From: Azospirillum sp.
GTDB taxonomy: Bacteria > Pseudomonadota > Alphaproteobacteria > CACIAM-22H2
NCBI GenBank assembly: GCA_020249045.1
Contig: JADCGK010000033.1
Location: 1 to 40,198, forward strand
Direction: 5' to 3'
DNA length: 40,198 bases
The position numbers were made by a program, and so were the translations under genes. The notes under the pieces are model-generated. The model was not told where the DNA came from and ran no database searches. It saw nothing but the letters and a program-made list of their open reading frames with translations. Shown in pieces: positions 1-7,644 of this stretch. Position 1 is the first letter of the stretch. The number at the start of each line of letters is the position of its first letter.

Positions 1-616
1 AGCGCACGCGGTCGCCGAGCGCGAGCACGCGCGCATCGAACGCCGCGAGATGCGCAAGATGGGCTTCAACGATCGCCTTGCCGTAGGGATCGGCGGCCCC
101 TTCGCCGAGACCCAGCCGCGTTTCGATGCAATCGCACGGCGCGAGCGGCAGTTGCGACACGAGATTGAGCGAGACGACGTAATCGACGGTCGGGTCATCG
201 AGCCCGTAGCGGCTGCCCGGCGCGGGCCATGGGCGTTCGACCGAACCGGTCAAGCGCGCGGCGACGCCCGTGAGATCCACGCTCGCGCACGCGACATTCG
301 CGAAGCGCTTCGCGCGCCAGCGCACCTGCGGCAGATGCGCCGCGTCGACCAGCACCACGCGCGCGAACAGCCGCGACAATTCGGCCAGCGGCACGTCGGC
401 GAGCACGCCCGACCCAAGGACCAACGCGGTGCGCCGCCGCGCGCAGGCTTGCGCGCCCGCGATCACTTCGGCCCTCGTCCGTTCGAGATGCGGACGCCAG
501 GCGCGCGCGCAGCGCCGCGCGCGCGACCACAGCCGGACGGCCCCCTCGCGATAGCCCATCGTCCGCGCCCAGGGTTCGGCGCGCGTGAGGCCGTAGAGAA
601 TCCATTCCGCCAGCAT
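1..616 (-). CDS. Partial SAM-methyltransferase-like protein (3' end beyond window)
   Basis: An open minus-strand frame of 205 codons starts with ATG at 616 and runs off the left edge without a stop, so the C-terminus is missing. The protein begins MLAEWILYGLTRAEP. A glycine-containing strand-loop follows (TALVLGSGVLADVPL), then RVVLVDAAHLPQVRW, and later the segment VVSLNLVSQLPLAP. This order resembles the SAM-binding and post-motif strands of a class I methyltransferase, but I do not recognise a named family. The A of the ATG is also the last base of the hrpB stop (TGATG), so translation is probably coupled to hrpB. The overlapping plus-strand open frame is treated as a shadow. Confidence 0.7.
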   Translation of the reverse strand, partial: MLAEWILYGLTRAEPWARTMGYREGAVRLWSRARRCARAWRPHLERTRAEVIAGAQACARRRTALVLGSGVLADVPLAELSRLFARVVLVDAAHLPQVRWRAKRFANVACASVDLTGVAARLTGSVERPWPAPGSRYGLDDPTVDYVVSLNLVSQLPLAPCDCIETRLGLGEGAADPYGKAIVEAHLAHLAAFDARVLALGDRVR

Positions 617-3105
617 CAGGTTCCCCGGGGCTTGGCGCGCGCGGTCGGCGGCGCGCGCAGCGGATCGTCGGGCCACGCGTGCTTGGGGTACTGGCCTTTG
701 AGATCGCGTTTCACGTCCTTGTAGGTACCCGCCCAGAACCCGGCGAGATCGCGGGTGACCTGAACCGGACGCCGGGCGGGGCTGAGAAGATGCAACAGCG
801 CCTTGACCCTTCCGCCGGCGAGCGCGGGCGTATCGACGCAGCCGAACATCTCCTGCAGCCGGACGGCCAGAACGGGAATGTCGCCCTGCTCGTAATCGAC
901 CGCGATGCGCGAGCCGGAGGGCACATCGAGATGCGTAGGCGCTTCGCGGTCGAGGGCTTGGCGCATCGGCCAGTCGAGCCGCGCCAGCAGGGCTTCGTAC
1001 AGATCCAGATCGGCCAGATGCGCGCGCCGCGTCCGCCCGTCGAGAAACGGGCCGAGCCACGCATCGAGGTCGGCGAGCAACGCGAGATCCGACCAGTCCG
1101 GCCATTCGTCGCCCATCTCGCGGCGCAGGAAACCGACGCGCGCGCGCAACTGGATCGACGCCTTCGTCCACGGCAGACAGCCCAACCCCATCGCGCGCAC
1201 GCCCTCGAGCATCGCGGCCGTCGTCTCGCCGGGAGCGAGATCGGCGGCCGGCTTCTCCTCCAACGTCAGTGCGCCAAGGCGACGGCGGCGGACGGCGACG
1301 ACCGCCTCGGCGCGCGCGTCCCACGCCACGCGCCGTTCCTCGACGATGCGCGCGGCGAAAAGATCCTCGATGTCCGCGCGGGTCAGCGGCAGCGCCGAGT
1401 AGATCCGCGCCTCGCGCTCGCCCGCGTCCAGATCGCCGATCGCGACGTATTCCTCGGCCGACAGCGGCTCGGGTTCGACGAACGCCGCCCCCCGGCCCGA
1501 GGCGAGAAGATAGCTGCGCCCCGCCCCGCCCCGGCGCTTGGCCACCCGGTCGGGATAGGCGAGGGCGAGCGCTTCGCCCGCGCGCGCCAAGCCTTCGCCG
1601 TCCGCCGCCGCCCGCAAACGACGCCGCCACACCTTCGCGGCCTCGCGTGCGCGCATCAAAGCGCCCTTGTCCACGCTGGCGCCGCCGATGCCGCTCGCGT
1701 CGCGGCGCAGAAGCTCGAGCCGGGGACGCAGATCGGCCTCGCGAACGCCGCGGATCACGTCGCGCTCCTCGATCAACGCGGCGATGTCGGCGGCCAAGGC
1801 CGCGAGCCCGCGCGGCTGGGCCGCGATCATCATATGCGCAAGGCGCGGATGGGCGGCGAGTTCGGCCATCGCACGGCCATGCGCGGTCGCGCGCCCATCG
1901 GCGTCGAGCGCGCCGAGTTCGACGAGCAGCCCGCGCGCTTGGGCATAGGCGGCCGCAGGCGGCGGATCGAGAAGGGCGAGCGATGCGGGCTCGGCGTTCC
2001 CCCAGGCGGCGAGTTCGAGCGCGAGCGGCGCCAGATCGGCATCGGCAATCTCCGGCCTGTCGTAGCGCGCGAGTTGCCGGTGCTCGGCCTCGCTCCACAG
2101 CCGGTAGCACACGCCCGGCGCCGTGCGGCCCGCGCGGCCCGCGCGCTGCTCGGCCGAGGCTTGGCTGACGCGCAGCGTCTCGAGCTTCGACATGCCCGTG
2201 CGCGGATCGAAGCGCGGCGCGCGCTTCAAGCCGCCGTCGACGACGACGGTCGTGCCGTCGATCGTCAGGCTCGTTTCGGCGATCGACGTGGCGAGAACCA
2301 CTTTGCGCCGGCCGGGTGGACTCGGGCGGATCGCTCGATCCTGCTGCTCGGCGCTCAAATCGCCGTAAAGCGGCACCACATCGGTACCGGGTCCGAGGCC
2401 GTCGAGCCGTTCGGCCGCGCGCCGGATTTCCGCCACCCCGGGCAGGAAGACGAGCGCGTCGCCCGGATGCGTCGCCACCGCCCGGCGCACGGTGCGCGCC
2501 AGAACGTCGAGCCACGCGCGATCGTCGGGCCGATCCTGCCATTCGACGGCCACGGGAAAAGCCCGGCCGGGCGAGCGCACGACCGCGGCATCGCCGAGCA
2601 ACTTGGCGACCGCGACCCCATCGAGCGTCGCGGACATCACGAGGATGCGCAGATCCGGCCGCAGGGCTTTCTGCGCTTCAAGGGCGAGCGCCAACCCCAT
2701 GTCGCTTTCGAGGCCGCGCTCGTGGAACTCGTCGAACAGCAACGCCGCCACGCCCTCCAAAGCGGGATCGTTCTGGATGCGCCGGACGAACAGACCGTCG
2801 GTGACGACCTCCACGCGCGTGTTCGGGCCGACGCGCGAATCCAGGCGCACGCGATAGCCGACCGTCTCGGCGACGTTTTCGCCCAACGTCTGGGCCATGC
2901 GCCGTGCCGCCGCGCGCGCGGCGATCCGGCGCGGTTCGAGGACCAGGATTTTGCCGTCTTTCGCCCAGTCCGCGCCGAGCAGCGCGAGCGGCACGCGCGT
3001 TGTTTTCCCGGCCCCCGGCGGCGCCTCGAGCACGGCATTGGGACGCGCGGCGAGTGCCGCGAGCAATTCGGGCAAGGCCGTTTCGATGGGCAGGGACGCC
3101 GTCAT
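616..3105 (-). CDS. hrpB: ATP-dependent helicase HrpB
   Basis: This 829-residue DEAH-family RNA helicase-like protein has the usual length for HrpB. The N-terminal RecA-like domain carries Walker A (PPGAGKTT, residues 29-36), the Walker B variant DEFHER typical of HrpB, and motif III SATLD. The second RecA domain has TSIAETSLTIDG and the arginine-rich QRAGRAGR motif VI. An HrpB-specific C-terminal region ends near the conserved WAGTYKDVKRDLKGQYPKHAWPDDP-type tail. The cellular role of HrpB is poorly defined; the family is widespread in proteobacteria and not essential in E. coli. Its start overlaps the upstream DUF3572 stop by four bases (ATGA), so it belongs to the minus-strand operon 4248 to 1. 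Confidence 0.95.
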   Translation of the reverse strand: MTASLPIETALPELLAALAARPNAVLEAPPGAGKTTRVPLALLGADWAKDGKILVLEPRRIAARAAARRMAQTLGENVAETVGYRVRLDSRVGPNTRVEVVTDGLFVRRIQNDPALEGVAALLFDEFHERGLESDMGLALALEAQKALRPDLRILVMSATLDGVAVAKLLGDAAVVRSPGRAFPVAVEWQDRPDDRAWLDVLARTVRRAVATHPGDALVFLPGVAEIRRAAERLDGLGPGTDVVPLYGDLSAEQQDRAIRPSPPGRRKVVLATSIAETSLTIDGTTVVVDGGLKRAPRFDPRTGMSKLETLRVSQASAEQRAGRAGRTAPGVCYRLWSEAEHRQLARYDRPEIADADLAPLALELAAWGNAEPASLALLDPPPAAAYAQARGLLVELGALDADGRATAHGRAMAELAAHPRLAHMMIAAQPRGLAALAADIAALIEERDVIRGVREADLRPRLELLRRDASGIGGASVDKGALMRAREAAKVWRRRLRAAADGEGLARAGEALALAYPDRVAKRRGGAGRSYLLASGRGAAFVEPEPLSAEEYVAIGDLDAGEREARIYSALPLTRADIEDLFAARIVEERRVAWDARAEAVVAVRRRRLGALTLEEKPAADLAPGETTAAMLEGVRAMGLGCLPWTKASIQLRARVGFLRREMGDEWPDWSDLALLADLDAWLGPFLDGRTRRAHLADLDLYEALLARLDWPMRQALDREAPTHLDVPSGSRIAVDYEQGDIPVLAVRLQEMFGCVDTPALAGGRVKALLHLLSPARRPVQVTRDLAGFWAGTYKDVKRDLKGQYPKHAWPDDPLRAPPTARAKPRGT

Positions 3106-3398
3106 TCCCAGACCGGGGCGCCGGGCAAGTCCGCGCGCAGACGCGCCACGCTGGCGGGCTTCAAGCCGCTCGCCGCGCAGAATTCGAGCAGCAATGCCTC
3201 GTCCTCGAGGACGAAGTCGAGCACGCCGCCCAGGAAGGCCGGATCGCCCGCGCGCGCCTTGAGTTCGTCGACCGACACGCCCGCAAGCGCCATGAACCGC
3301 GCGAGGCGATCGGCGTCGCCCGCCACGAAGCCAAGCGCCTGCAACGCGGCGGTTTCGGCCGTGTCGTTCGGGCGTTCGGGACGTTCGCGAATCGGCAT
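3102..3398 (-). CDS. DUF3572 family protein
   Basis: This small acidic protein of 98 residues begins MPIRERPERPNDTAETAAL. It matches the pattern of the alphaproteobacterial DUF3572 family: a helix with ALQALGFVAGD, then RLARFMALAGVSVDELKARAGDPAFLGGVLDFVLEDE split over two helices, and a C-terminal LLLEFCAASGLKP segment. The function of the family is unknown. The frame stays open further upstream, but that part encodes a low-complexity tail overlapping the methyltransferase gene, so ATG 3398 is preferred. It lies 7 bp after the methyltransferase stop and overlaps the hrpB start by 4 bp. Confidence 0.85.
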   Translation of the reverse strand: MPIRERPERPNDTAETAALQALGFVAGDADRLARFMALAGVSVDELKARAGDPAFLGGVLDFVLEDEALLLEFCAASGLKPASVARLRADLPGAPVWE

Positions 3399-3405
3399 GC
3401 GAGGA

Positions 3406-4248
3406 CTATAGCGAGGCGGCGAACAGCATGTAGCGGGCACCGCCGCGCGCATGCAGCCGTTCGAGGGCGAGGCCACCTTCGTGCGAGCGCATCAACGCGC
3501 GCAACGGCGGCAAAAAACGCCGCGCGCGGGCGTTCCAGCGTTCGAGGCGCGCGCGCGTGCGCGGATCGCGATGCACCAGCCGGGCGGACAGATCGTCGGC
3601 GCGCTCGAGCCGCAAGTCCGCCGCCGCAAAGCCCGCGCGCCAGGCCGCTTCGTCGACGAAGCCGGGCGTCTGCCAGCCCGCGACGAAGATCGCCGCGTCC
3701 GGATCGTCGGGCGCGCAGACGCGCACATCGTCGATCGCGACGATTTTGCCGCCCGGGGCCAGCGTCCCGGCGAGAGCGCCGAGACTCGCGCCCAAATCGG
3801 GCGAATGGGCCAGCGATTCGACCGCGACGATCAGGTCGTAAGGTCCGCCCGGCGGCGCGTCGTAACTTGCGACCTCGAACCGCGCTTGCGCGGCGAGACC
3901 GCGCGCCGCCGCTTCGGCGCGCGCGCGCGCGATCTGCACGGGCGACAGCGCAATACCGGTCAACGCGCCCCCGAACCGTTGAAGCAGTGCGAGCCCGAGC
4001 CCGCCCAAGCCGCAGCCCGCGTCCAAGATGCGCGGTGCGTGCATCGCGCCTGCCGCCTCGGCGACCAGCAACTCGGCCGTGCGGGGGCTCGCGCGGCCGT
4101 CGGGTCCGATCAGCGCGCGTCGGACGGCCGCGACGTCGTCCCCGCCGCCCCAACCGAAACGCCGCGCGAGGCGCGTATAGCGCGCCAAACGGTCGTAATA
4201 GGCGGCAAGAGCGGGATTGGGGCTGGACATCGGCGGGTTCGCCGCCAT
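3406..4248 (-). CDS. Class I SAM-dependent methyltransferase
   Basis: The product is 280 residues and soluble. Motif I is ILDAGCGLGGLGLALL (about residues 94-109), followed by LTGIALSPVQIARAR (motif II region) and YDLIVAVESLAHSPD (motif IV). GGKIVAIDDVRV follows at the post-motif strand. The order resembles small-molecule methyltransferases of the tocopherol or sarcosine methyltransferase type, but the substrate is unknown. The N-terminus YYDRLARYTRLARRF is typical of enzymes acting on quinols or lipids; this is only an inference. An alternative start is the ATG at 4230 (MSSPNPAL). The gene is divergent from the DUF2842 gene with only 10 bp between the outermost start codons. Confidence 0.88.
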   Translation of the reverse strand: MAANPPMSSPNPALAAYYDRLARYTRLARRFGWGGGDDVAAVRRALIGPDGRASPRTAELLVAEAAGAMHAPRILDAGCGLGGLGLALLQRFGGALTGIALSPVQIARARAEAAARGLAAQARFEVASYDAPPGGPYDLIVAVESLAHSPDLGASLGALAGTLAPGGKIVAIDDVRVCAPDDPDAAIFVAGWQTPGFVDEAAWRAGFAAADLRLERADDLSARLVHRDPRTRARLERWNARARRFLPPLRALMRSHEGGLALERLHARGGARYMLFAASL

Positions 4249-4258
4249 CTATAGCGGT
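4249..4258. promoter_or_regulatory. Very short divergent start region with CTATAG palindrome
   Basis: Only 10 bp separate the ATG of the minus-strand methyltransferase (4248) and the ATG of the plus-strand DUF2842 gene (4259). The palindrome CTATAG fills 4249-4254. On the plus strand TATAGC would be a -10-like box placing the transcript start at or next to the ATG, which would give a leaderless mRNA. No good Shine-Dalgarno sequence fits on either side. If the methyltransferase really starts at 4230, the gap is 28 bp. The assignment is tentative. Confidence 0.3.
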
Positions 4259-4459
4259 ATGCCCACCGCCCGCTCCAGCCTCGCCTTCGCCGCGTTGATT
4301 TTGTTCCTGATCGCGTATGCCGTCGCCGTGGCCACGCTCGGGGATCTTCTGCCCGAGCATTGGGCGGCCGATCTGGTCTTTTATCTCGCCGCGGGCTTCG
4401 CGTGGGTGCCGGTCGCCGTGGCGTTACTCAAATGGGGCTATCGGACCCCGGCGCAATAG
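4259..4459 (+). CDS. DUF2842 small membrane protein
   Basis: This 66-residue protein has two predicted membrane segments, about residues 8-27 (LAFAALILFLIAYAVAVATL) and 39-57 (VFYLAAGFAWVPVAVALLKW). The loop LLPEHWAADLVFYLAAG and the WVPVAVALLKW end fit the DUF2842 family, which is common in alphaproteobacteria and has no known function. An upstream in-frame ATG at 4217 lies inside the divergent methyltransferase gene and is not used here. The RibD-like gene follows after 26 bp, so the two may be cotranscribed. Confidence 0.85.
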   Translation: MPTARSSLAFAALILFLIAYAVAVATLGDLLPEHWAADLVFYLAAGFAWVPVAVALLKWGYRTPAQ

Positions 4460-4485
4460 GTTTCGATGCGTTCGGCGGCCACCCC

Positions 4486-5343
4486 ATGATCCCGATACCA
4501 CAAGTCGAAATTCGCGCGGCGCCGCGTCGGTTGGACGAGGCGCAAGCCTGGCGCTTGGTTCTGGCCGCGCGCGCCGGCGGGCCGGGCAGGCACGGTCCTT
4601 TGGCGCTGGCCGACGACGGCGGCTGGCAATGCGCGGGACCGTTGTCGGCCGAGGCCGAGGCGGTGTTCGAGCTCTACCTGCCGCTGTTGACCGCGCGCGC
4701 GCGCGCCAAGCGCCCGTTCGTGGTGGCGTTGTTGGGGCAAAGCTTGGACGGACGGATCGCCACGCTTTCGGGCCACTCGCATTTCGTCAATTGCGACGCG
4801 GCGCTCGTGCACCTGCACCGGATGCGCGCGCTATGCGACGCGGTGCTTGTGGGTGCCGGCACGGTCGCGCTCGACGATCCGCGCCTGACCGTGAGGCGCT
4901 GCGAAGGCGCATCGCCGTTGCGGGCTGTCCTCGATCCCGACGGGCGCGCGCCGGCCGAGCGCAACGTATTCCGCGACCGGGCGGCACCCACGGTCGTCCT
5001 GCGCGCGACGGGGGCTTGCGCGGCACCCGCCGGCGAGGCGACGGTCATCGAAGTGGCGCGCGACGCCGACGGCGGGATTTCGATCCCCCAGGCGCTCGAC
5101 GCGCTGGCCGCGCATGGCTGCAAGCTTTTGCTCGTCGAAGGCGGCGGGCGTACGGTCTCCCGCTTCCTCGAAGCCAAGCGCGTGGACCGCCTGCAATTGG
5201 CCGTCGCACCGATGGTGATCGGGTCGGGCCGGCCGTCGATCGCGCTGCCGCCTATCGAAACGCTGGCCGACGCGCTGCGCCCGCCCACGCGGCGTGCCGC
5301 ACTGGGCGCGGACACGCTGTTCGAGTGCCGTCTTGGCGACTAG
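4486..5343 (+). CDS. RibD C-terminal-domain reductase (pyrimidine/pterin reductase-like)
   Basis: The 285-residue protein has an N-terminal extension of about 75 residues followed by a RibD-C/dihydrofolate-reductase-like NADPH domain. Visible signatures are SLDGRIAT (87-93), LVGAGTVALDDPRLTVR (about 121-137), the Gly-rich LLLVEGGGRTVSRFL and the late VAPMVIGSGRPS. The RibD deaminase domain (HAE and PCxxC zinc motifs) is absent, so this is a stand-alone reductase. Family members reduce the ribosylamino-pyrimidine of riboflavin synthesis or related pterin intermediates with NADPH. Its place in front of an MDR dehydrogenase, a PTPS-like protein, a glycosyltransferase and a methyltransferase suggests a dedicated pathway rather than riboflavin supply. 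ATG 4486 was chosen; an upstream in-frame ATG at 4360 lies inside the DUF2842 gene. Confidence 0.88.
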   Translation: MIPIPQVEIRAAPRRLDEAQAWRLVLAARAGGPGRHGPLALADDGGWQCAGPLSAEAEAVFELYLPLLTARARAKRPFVVALLGQSLDGRIATLSGHSHFVNCDAALVHLHRMRALCDAVLVGAGTVALDDPRLTVRRCEGASPLRAVLDPDGRAPAERNVFRDRAAPTVVLRATGACAAPAGEATVIEVARDADGGISIPQALDALAAHGCKLLLVEGGGRTVSRFLEAKRVDRLQLAVAPMVIGSGRPSIALPPIETLADALRPPTRRAALGADTLFECRLGD

Positions 5344-6280
5344 TTTCTGGATCGCGGGGCCCGCGCGCGGGGAATTGCGTGCGGCGGCGCTGGGTGCGCT
5401 GGCACCCGGCCATGTGCGCGTGAAGACCCGCTATTCGGGCATCAGCCGGGGTACCGAAAGACTGGTTTGGAACGGTCGCGTGCCGCCCGCCGAATACGAA
5501 CGCATGCGCGCGCCCTTCCAGGACGGTGCCTTCCCCTACCCGGTCAAATACGGCTATTGCGCCGTGGGACGCATCGTCGAGGGCCCGCGCGCAGGCGCGC
5601 GGGTCTTCGCGCTGCATCCGCATCAGGATCTCTTCGACGTGCCCGACGCCATGGCGCTTCCCATCCCCGACGGCGTGCCGGACGAGGCCGCCCCCCTCGC
5701 CGCGCATATGGAAACCGCGGTCAACGCGCTGTGGGACCATCCGGTGCGCGTGAGCGACCGGGTGGCGGTGGTGGGATTGGGGGCGGTCGGCCTGTGCGTG
5801 GCGCAACTCGCCGCGCGCGTACCCGGCGTCGATCTGGTCGCGATCGATCCCGCCCCGGCCGCGCGCGCCCGCGCACGCGCCGCAGGCTTGCGCATCGCAG
5901 AGGCCGCCGAAGGTTGCGATTTGGTCTTCCATGCCAGCGGCACCGCCGCCGGACTGGCCGCCGCGATCGCCGCGGCCGGGTTCGAGGCCACGATCGTCGA
6001 GCTTTCCTGGTACGGCGAAGGCACCGTGGCGGCCCCTTTGGGCGGCGCGTTCCACGCCAAGCGGCTGACCCTGGCCGCGAGCCAAGTCGGCGCCGTTTCG
6101 CCGTCGCGCCGCGCCACGCGCGATCATCTCGGCCGTCTGGCGCTCGCGCTCGCCTTGCTCGCCGAACCTTCGCTTCGTCCCGATCTGGGGCCCGCCCTGG
6201 CCTTCGCCGATCTGCCCGCGCGCTACGCCGAGGCGCTCGACGCGCATCCCTCGCCTTTGCCCCTCGTCGCCTACGATTGA
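5333..6280 (+). CDS. Zinc-independent MDR-type alcohol dehydrogenase
   Basis: This is a medium-chain dehydrogenase/reductase of about 315 residues. The N-terminal GroES-like part has VRVKTRYSGISRGTERLVW, and the central Rossmann fold has VAVVGLGAVGLCVAQLA. The Cys/His ligands of the catalytic zinc and the four-Cys structural zinc lobe are not visible, so it resembles the zinc-less bacterial enzymes annotated as theronine- or sorbitol-dehydrogenase-like. The start is uncertain: TTG 5333 fits the family N-terminus (LATSFWIAGPARGEL), while GTG 5294 is the longest possibility. Either way it overlaps the RibD-like stop at 5343. It probably oxidises or reduces an intermediate of the five-gene pathway; the substrate is unknown. 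Confidence 0.85.
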   Translation: MATSFWIAGPARGELRAAALGALAPGHVRVKTRYSGISRGTERLVWNGRVPPAEYERMRAPFQDGAFPYPVKYGYCAVGRIVEGPRAGARVFALHPHQDLFDVPDAMALPIPDGVPDEAAPLAAHMETAVNALWDHPVRVSDRVAVVGLGAVGLCVAQLAARVPGVDLVAIDPAPAARARARAAGLRIAEAAEGCDLVFHASGTAAGLAAAIAAAGFEATIVELSWYGEGTVAAPLGGAFHAKRLTLAASQVGAVSPSRRATRDHLGRLALALALLAEPSLRPDLGPALAFADLPARYAEALDAHPSPLPLVAYD

Positions 6281-6289
6281 AGGACCGCC

Positions 6290-6685
6290 ATGTACAGCCT
6301 CACCGTCCAGGACCACATCATGATCGCCCATTCGTTCAAGGGCGAGATCTTCGGGCCCGCGCAGCGCGTGCACGGCGCGACCTTCGTCGTCGAATGGGAA
6401 TTGCGCCGCCCGCGGCTCGACCAATACGGCCTGATCGCGGATATCGGCCTCATGAAGAAGGCGCTGCGCGCGGCGCTGGACGAGATCGACTACCGCAATC
6501 TCGACGAGATCGAGGCCCTCAAGGACGCCAACACGACGACCGAGTTCCTGTGCGGCCTCATTTTCGAATTGCTGAAGGCGCGCGTGGCGAAGGGCGAATT
6601 GCAGGCGGCCGATTTCGCCGCGATGAAGATCACGCTGCGCGAATCGCCGGTCGCCTGGGCGGCGTTCGAGGGCCCGCTTTCGTGA
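6290..6685 (+). CDS. 6-pyruvoyl-tetrahydropterin synthase/QueD-like protein with altered active site
   Basis: The protein is 131 residues, the normal length for the PTPS/QueD fold. His14 (IMIAHSF) matches the first zinc ligand and His28 (RVHGATF) the second. In normal enzymes the next pattern is Cys-x3-His-Gly-His; here the Cys position is Ala24 and the third zinc His is Ala30. The DANTTTEFL helix and the late RESPVAW segment with its Glu are kept. The fold is therefore convincing, but canonical PTPS or carboxytetrahydropterin synthase chemistry is doubtful. It lies 9 bp after the dehydrogenase and overlaps the glycosyltransferase start by 4 bp (GTGA). It may bind a pterin or catalyse a different step. 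Confidence 0.88.
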   Translation: MYSLTVQDHIMIAHSFKGEIFGPAQRVHGATFVVEWELRRPRLDQYGLIADIGLMKKALRAALDEIDYRNLDEIEALKDANTTTEFLCGLIFELLKARVAKGELQAADFAAMKITLRESPVAWAAFEGPLS

Positions 6686-7644
6686 GGCTGCGCCTGGTCA
6701 TTCCGGGTTCGATCGACCAGGCCACCGGCGGCTATCGCTACGCCAAGCGGATTCTCGGGGCCTGGGGCGACGGCCCCCTGCCGATCGTCGATGGCGAGCC
6801 GGCCACCTGCCTTGCGCGCCGTCGCGCGGGCGAAACCCTGCTGATCGACGGGCTCGCGCTTCCCGCACTCTACGACCGGCTTCCGCTGCCCGATTGCGCG
6901 GCGTTGATCCACCATCCGCTCGGCCTCGAAACGGGCCTCGCGCCCGCGCGCGCCCGCGCGCTGCTGGCGGCGGAGGCCGCAGCACTCGGCAAAGTCGCGC
7001 GGATCGTCACCACCAGCGAACCCACGCGGCGCGATCTGATCGCGATGGGTGTCGATGCGGCGAAGATCCGCGTCGTCGAACCGGGCACGCAAGGCGCCCG
7101 TGCGGCGTGCGCGCGTCGCGGCCTGCCCCGAATTCTTTGCGTGGCGACCCTCACGCCCCGCAAGGACCACCCGACGCTGCTGCGCGCGCTCGCGCGCGTG
7201 CGCGGCGCCCGATGGCGCGCGGTCTTCGTCGGGCCACTCGACCGCGATCCCGCGCAGACGCGCAAGGTTCGCGCGACGATCGCGGCCTTGCGGTTGGGGC
7301 GGCGGATCGTGCTGGCGGGCGAGCGCGGCGAGGCGGATCTCGCGCGGGCCTATGCGCGCGCGCATATCTTCGCCCTGCCGTCGCGTCATGAAGGTTACGG
7401 CATGGCGTTCGCCGAGGCGCTCGCCCACCGTCTGCCGGTCGCGGGTGTCGCGGCCGGTGCCGTTCCTTCGGTCGTCCCGCGCAAAGCGGGCATTCTGGTG
7501 CGGCCGGGCGATGCGCGGGCGCTCGCCCGCGCCCTCGCGGCGTTGCTGGGCCCCGCCAAGCGCCGCTATGCCGCCAACGCCGCACGGCTGCGCTTTCCCG
7601 ATTGGGCCGAACAAGCCCGCGCCTTGCGCGCGGCCCTGGCATGA
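6682..7644 (+). CDS. Glycosyltransferase family 4 (GT-B fold)
   Basis: The 320-residue GT-B enzyme begins at GTG 6682, overlapping the PTPS-like stop as GTGA. The N-terminal half starts RLRLVIPGSIDQATGGYRY, and VTTSEPTRRDL marks the linker. The C-terminal donor-binding half has ILCVATLTPRKDHPTLL and the EX7E motif in HEGYGMAFAEAL. These are standard GT4 retaining-glycosyltransferase signatures. The frame stays open well upstream, but that part is a shadow of the dehydrogenase. Together with the PTPS-like and RibD-like neighbours it could attach a sugar to a pterin-like product, as the pteridine glycosyltransferases of cyanobacteria do. The acceptor is inferred from context only. Confidence 0.88.
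   Translation: MRLRLVIPGSIDQATGGYRYAKRILGAWGDGPLPIVDGEPATCLARRRAGETLLIDGLALPALYDRLPLPDCAALIHHPLGLETGLAPARARALLAAEAAALGKVARIVTTSEPTRRDLIAMGVDAAKIRVVEPGTQGARAACARRGLPRILCVATLTPRKDHPTLLRALARVRGARWRAVFVGPLDRDPAQTRKVRATIAALRLGRRIVLAGERGEADLARAYARAHIFALPSRHEGYGMAFAEALAHRLPVAGVAAGAVPSVVPRKAGILVRPGDARALARALAALLGPAKRRYAANAARLRFPDWAEQARALRAALA

Noticed and set aside
679-3411. Plus-strand 910-codon open frame opposite hrpB
   Set aside because: It is a high-GC antisense shadow of hrpB: Arg/Gln/Ala-rich, no family motif, and covers a gene with clear helicase motifs.
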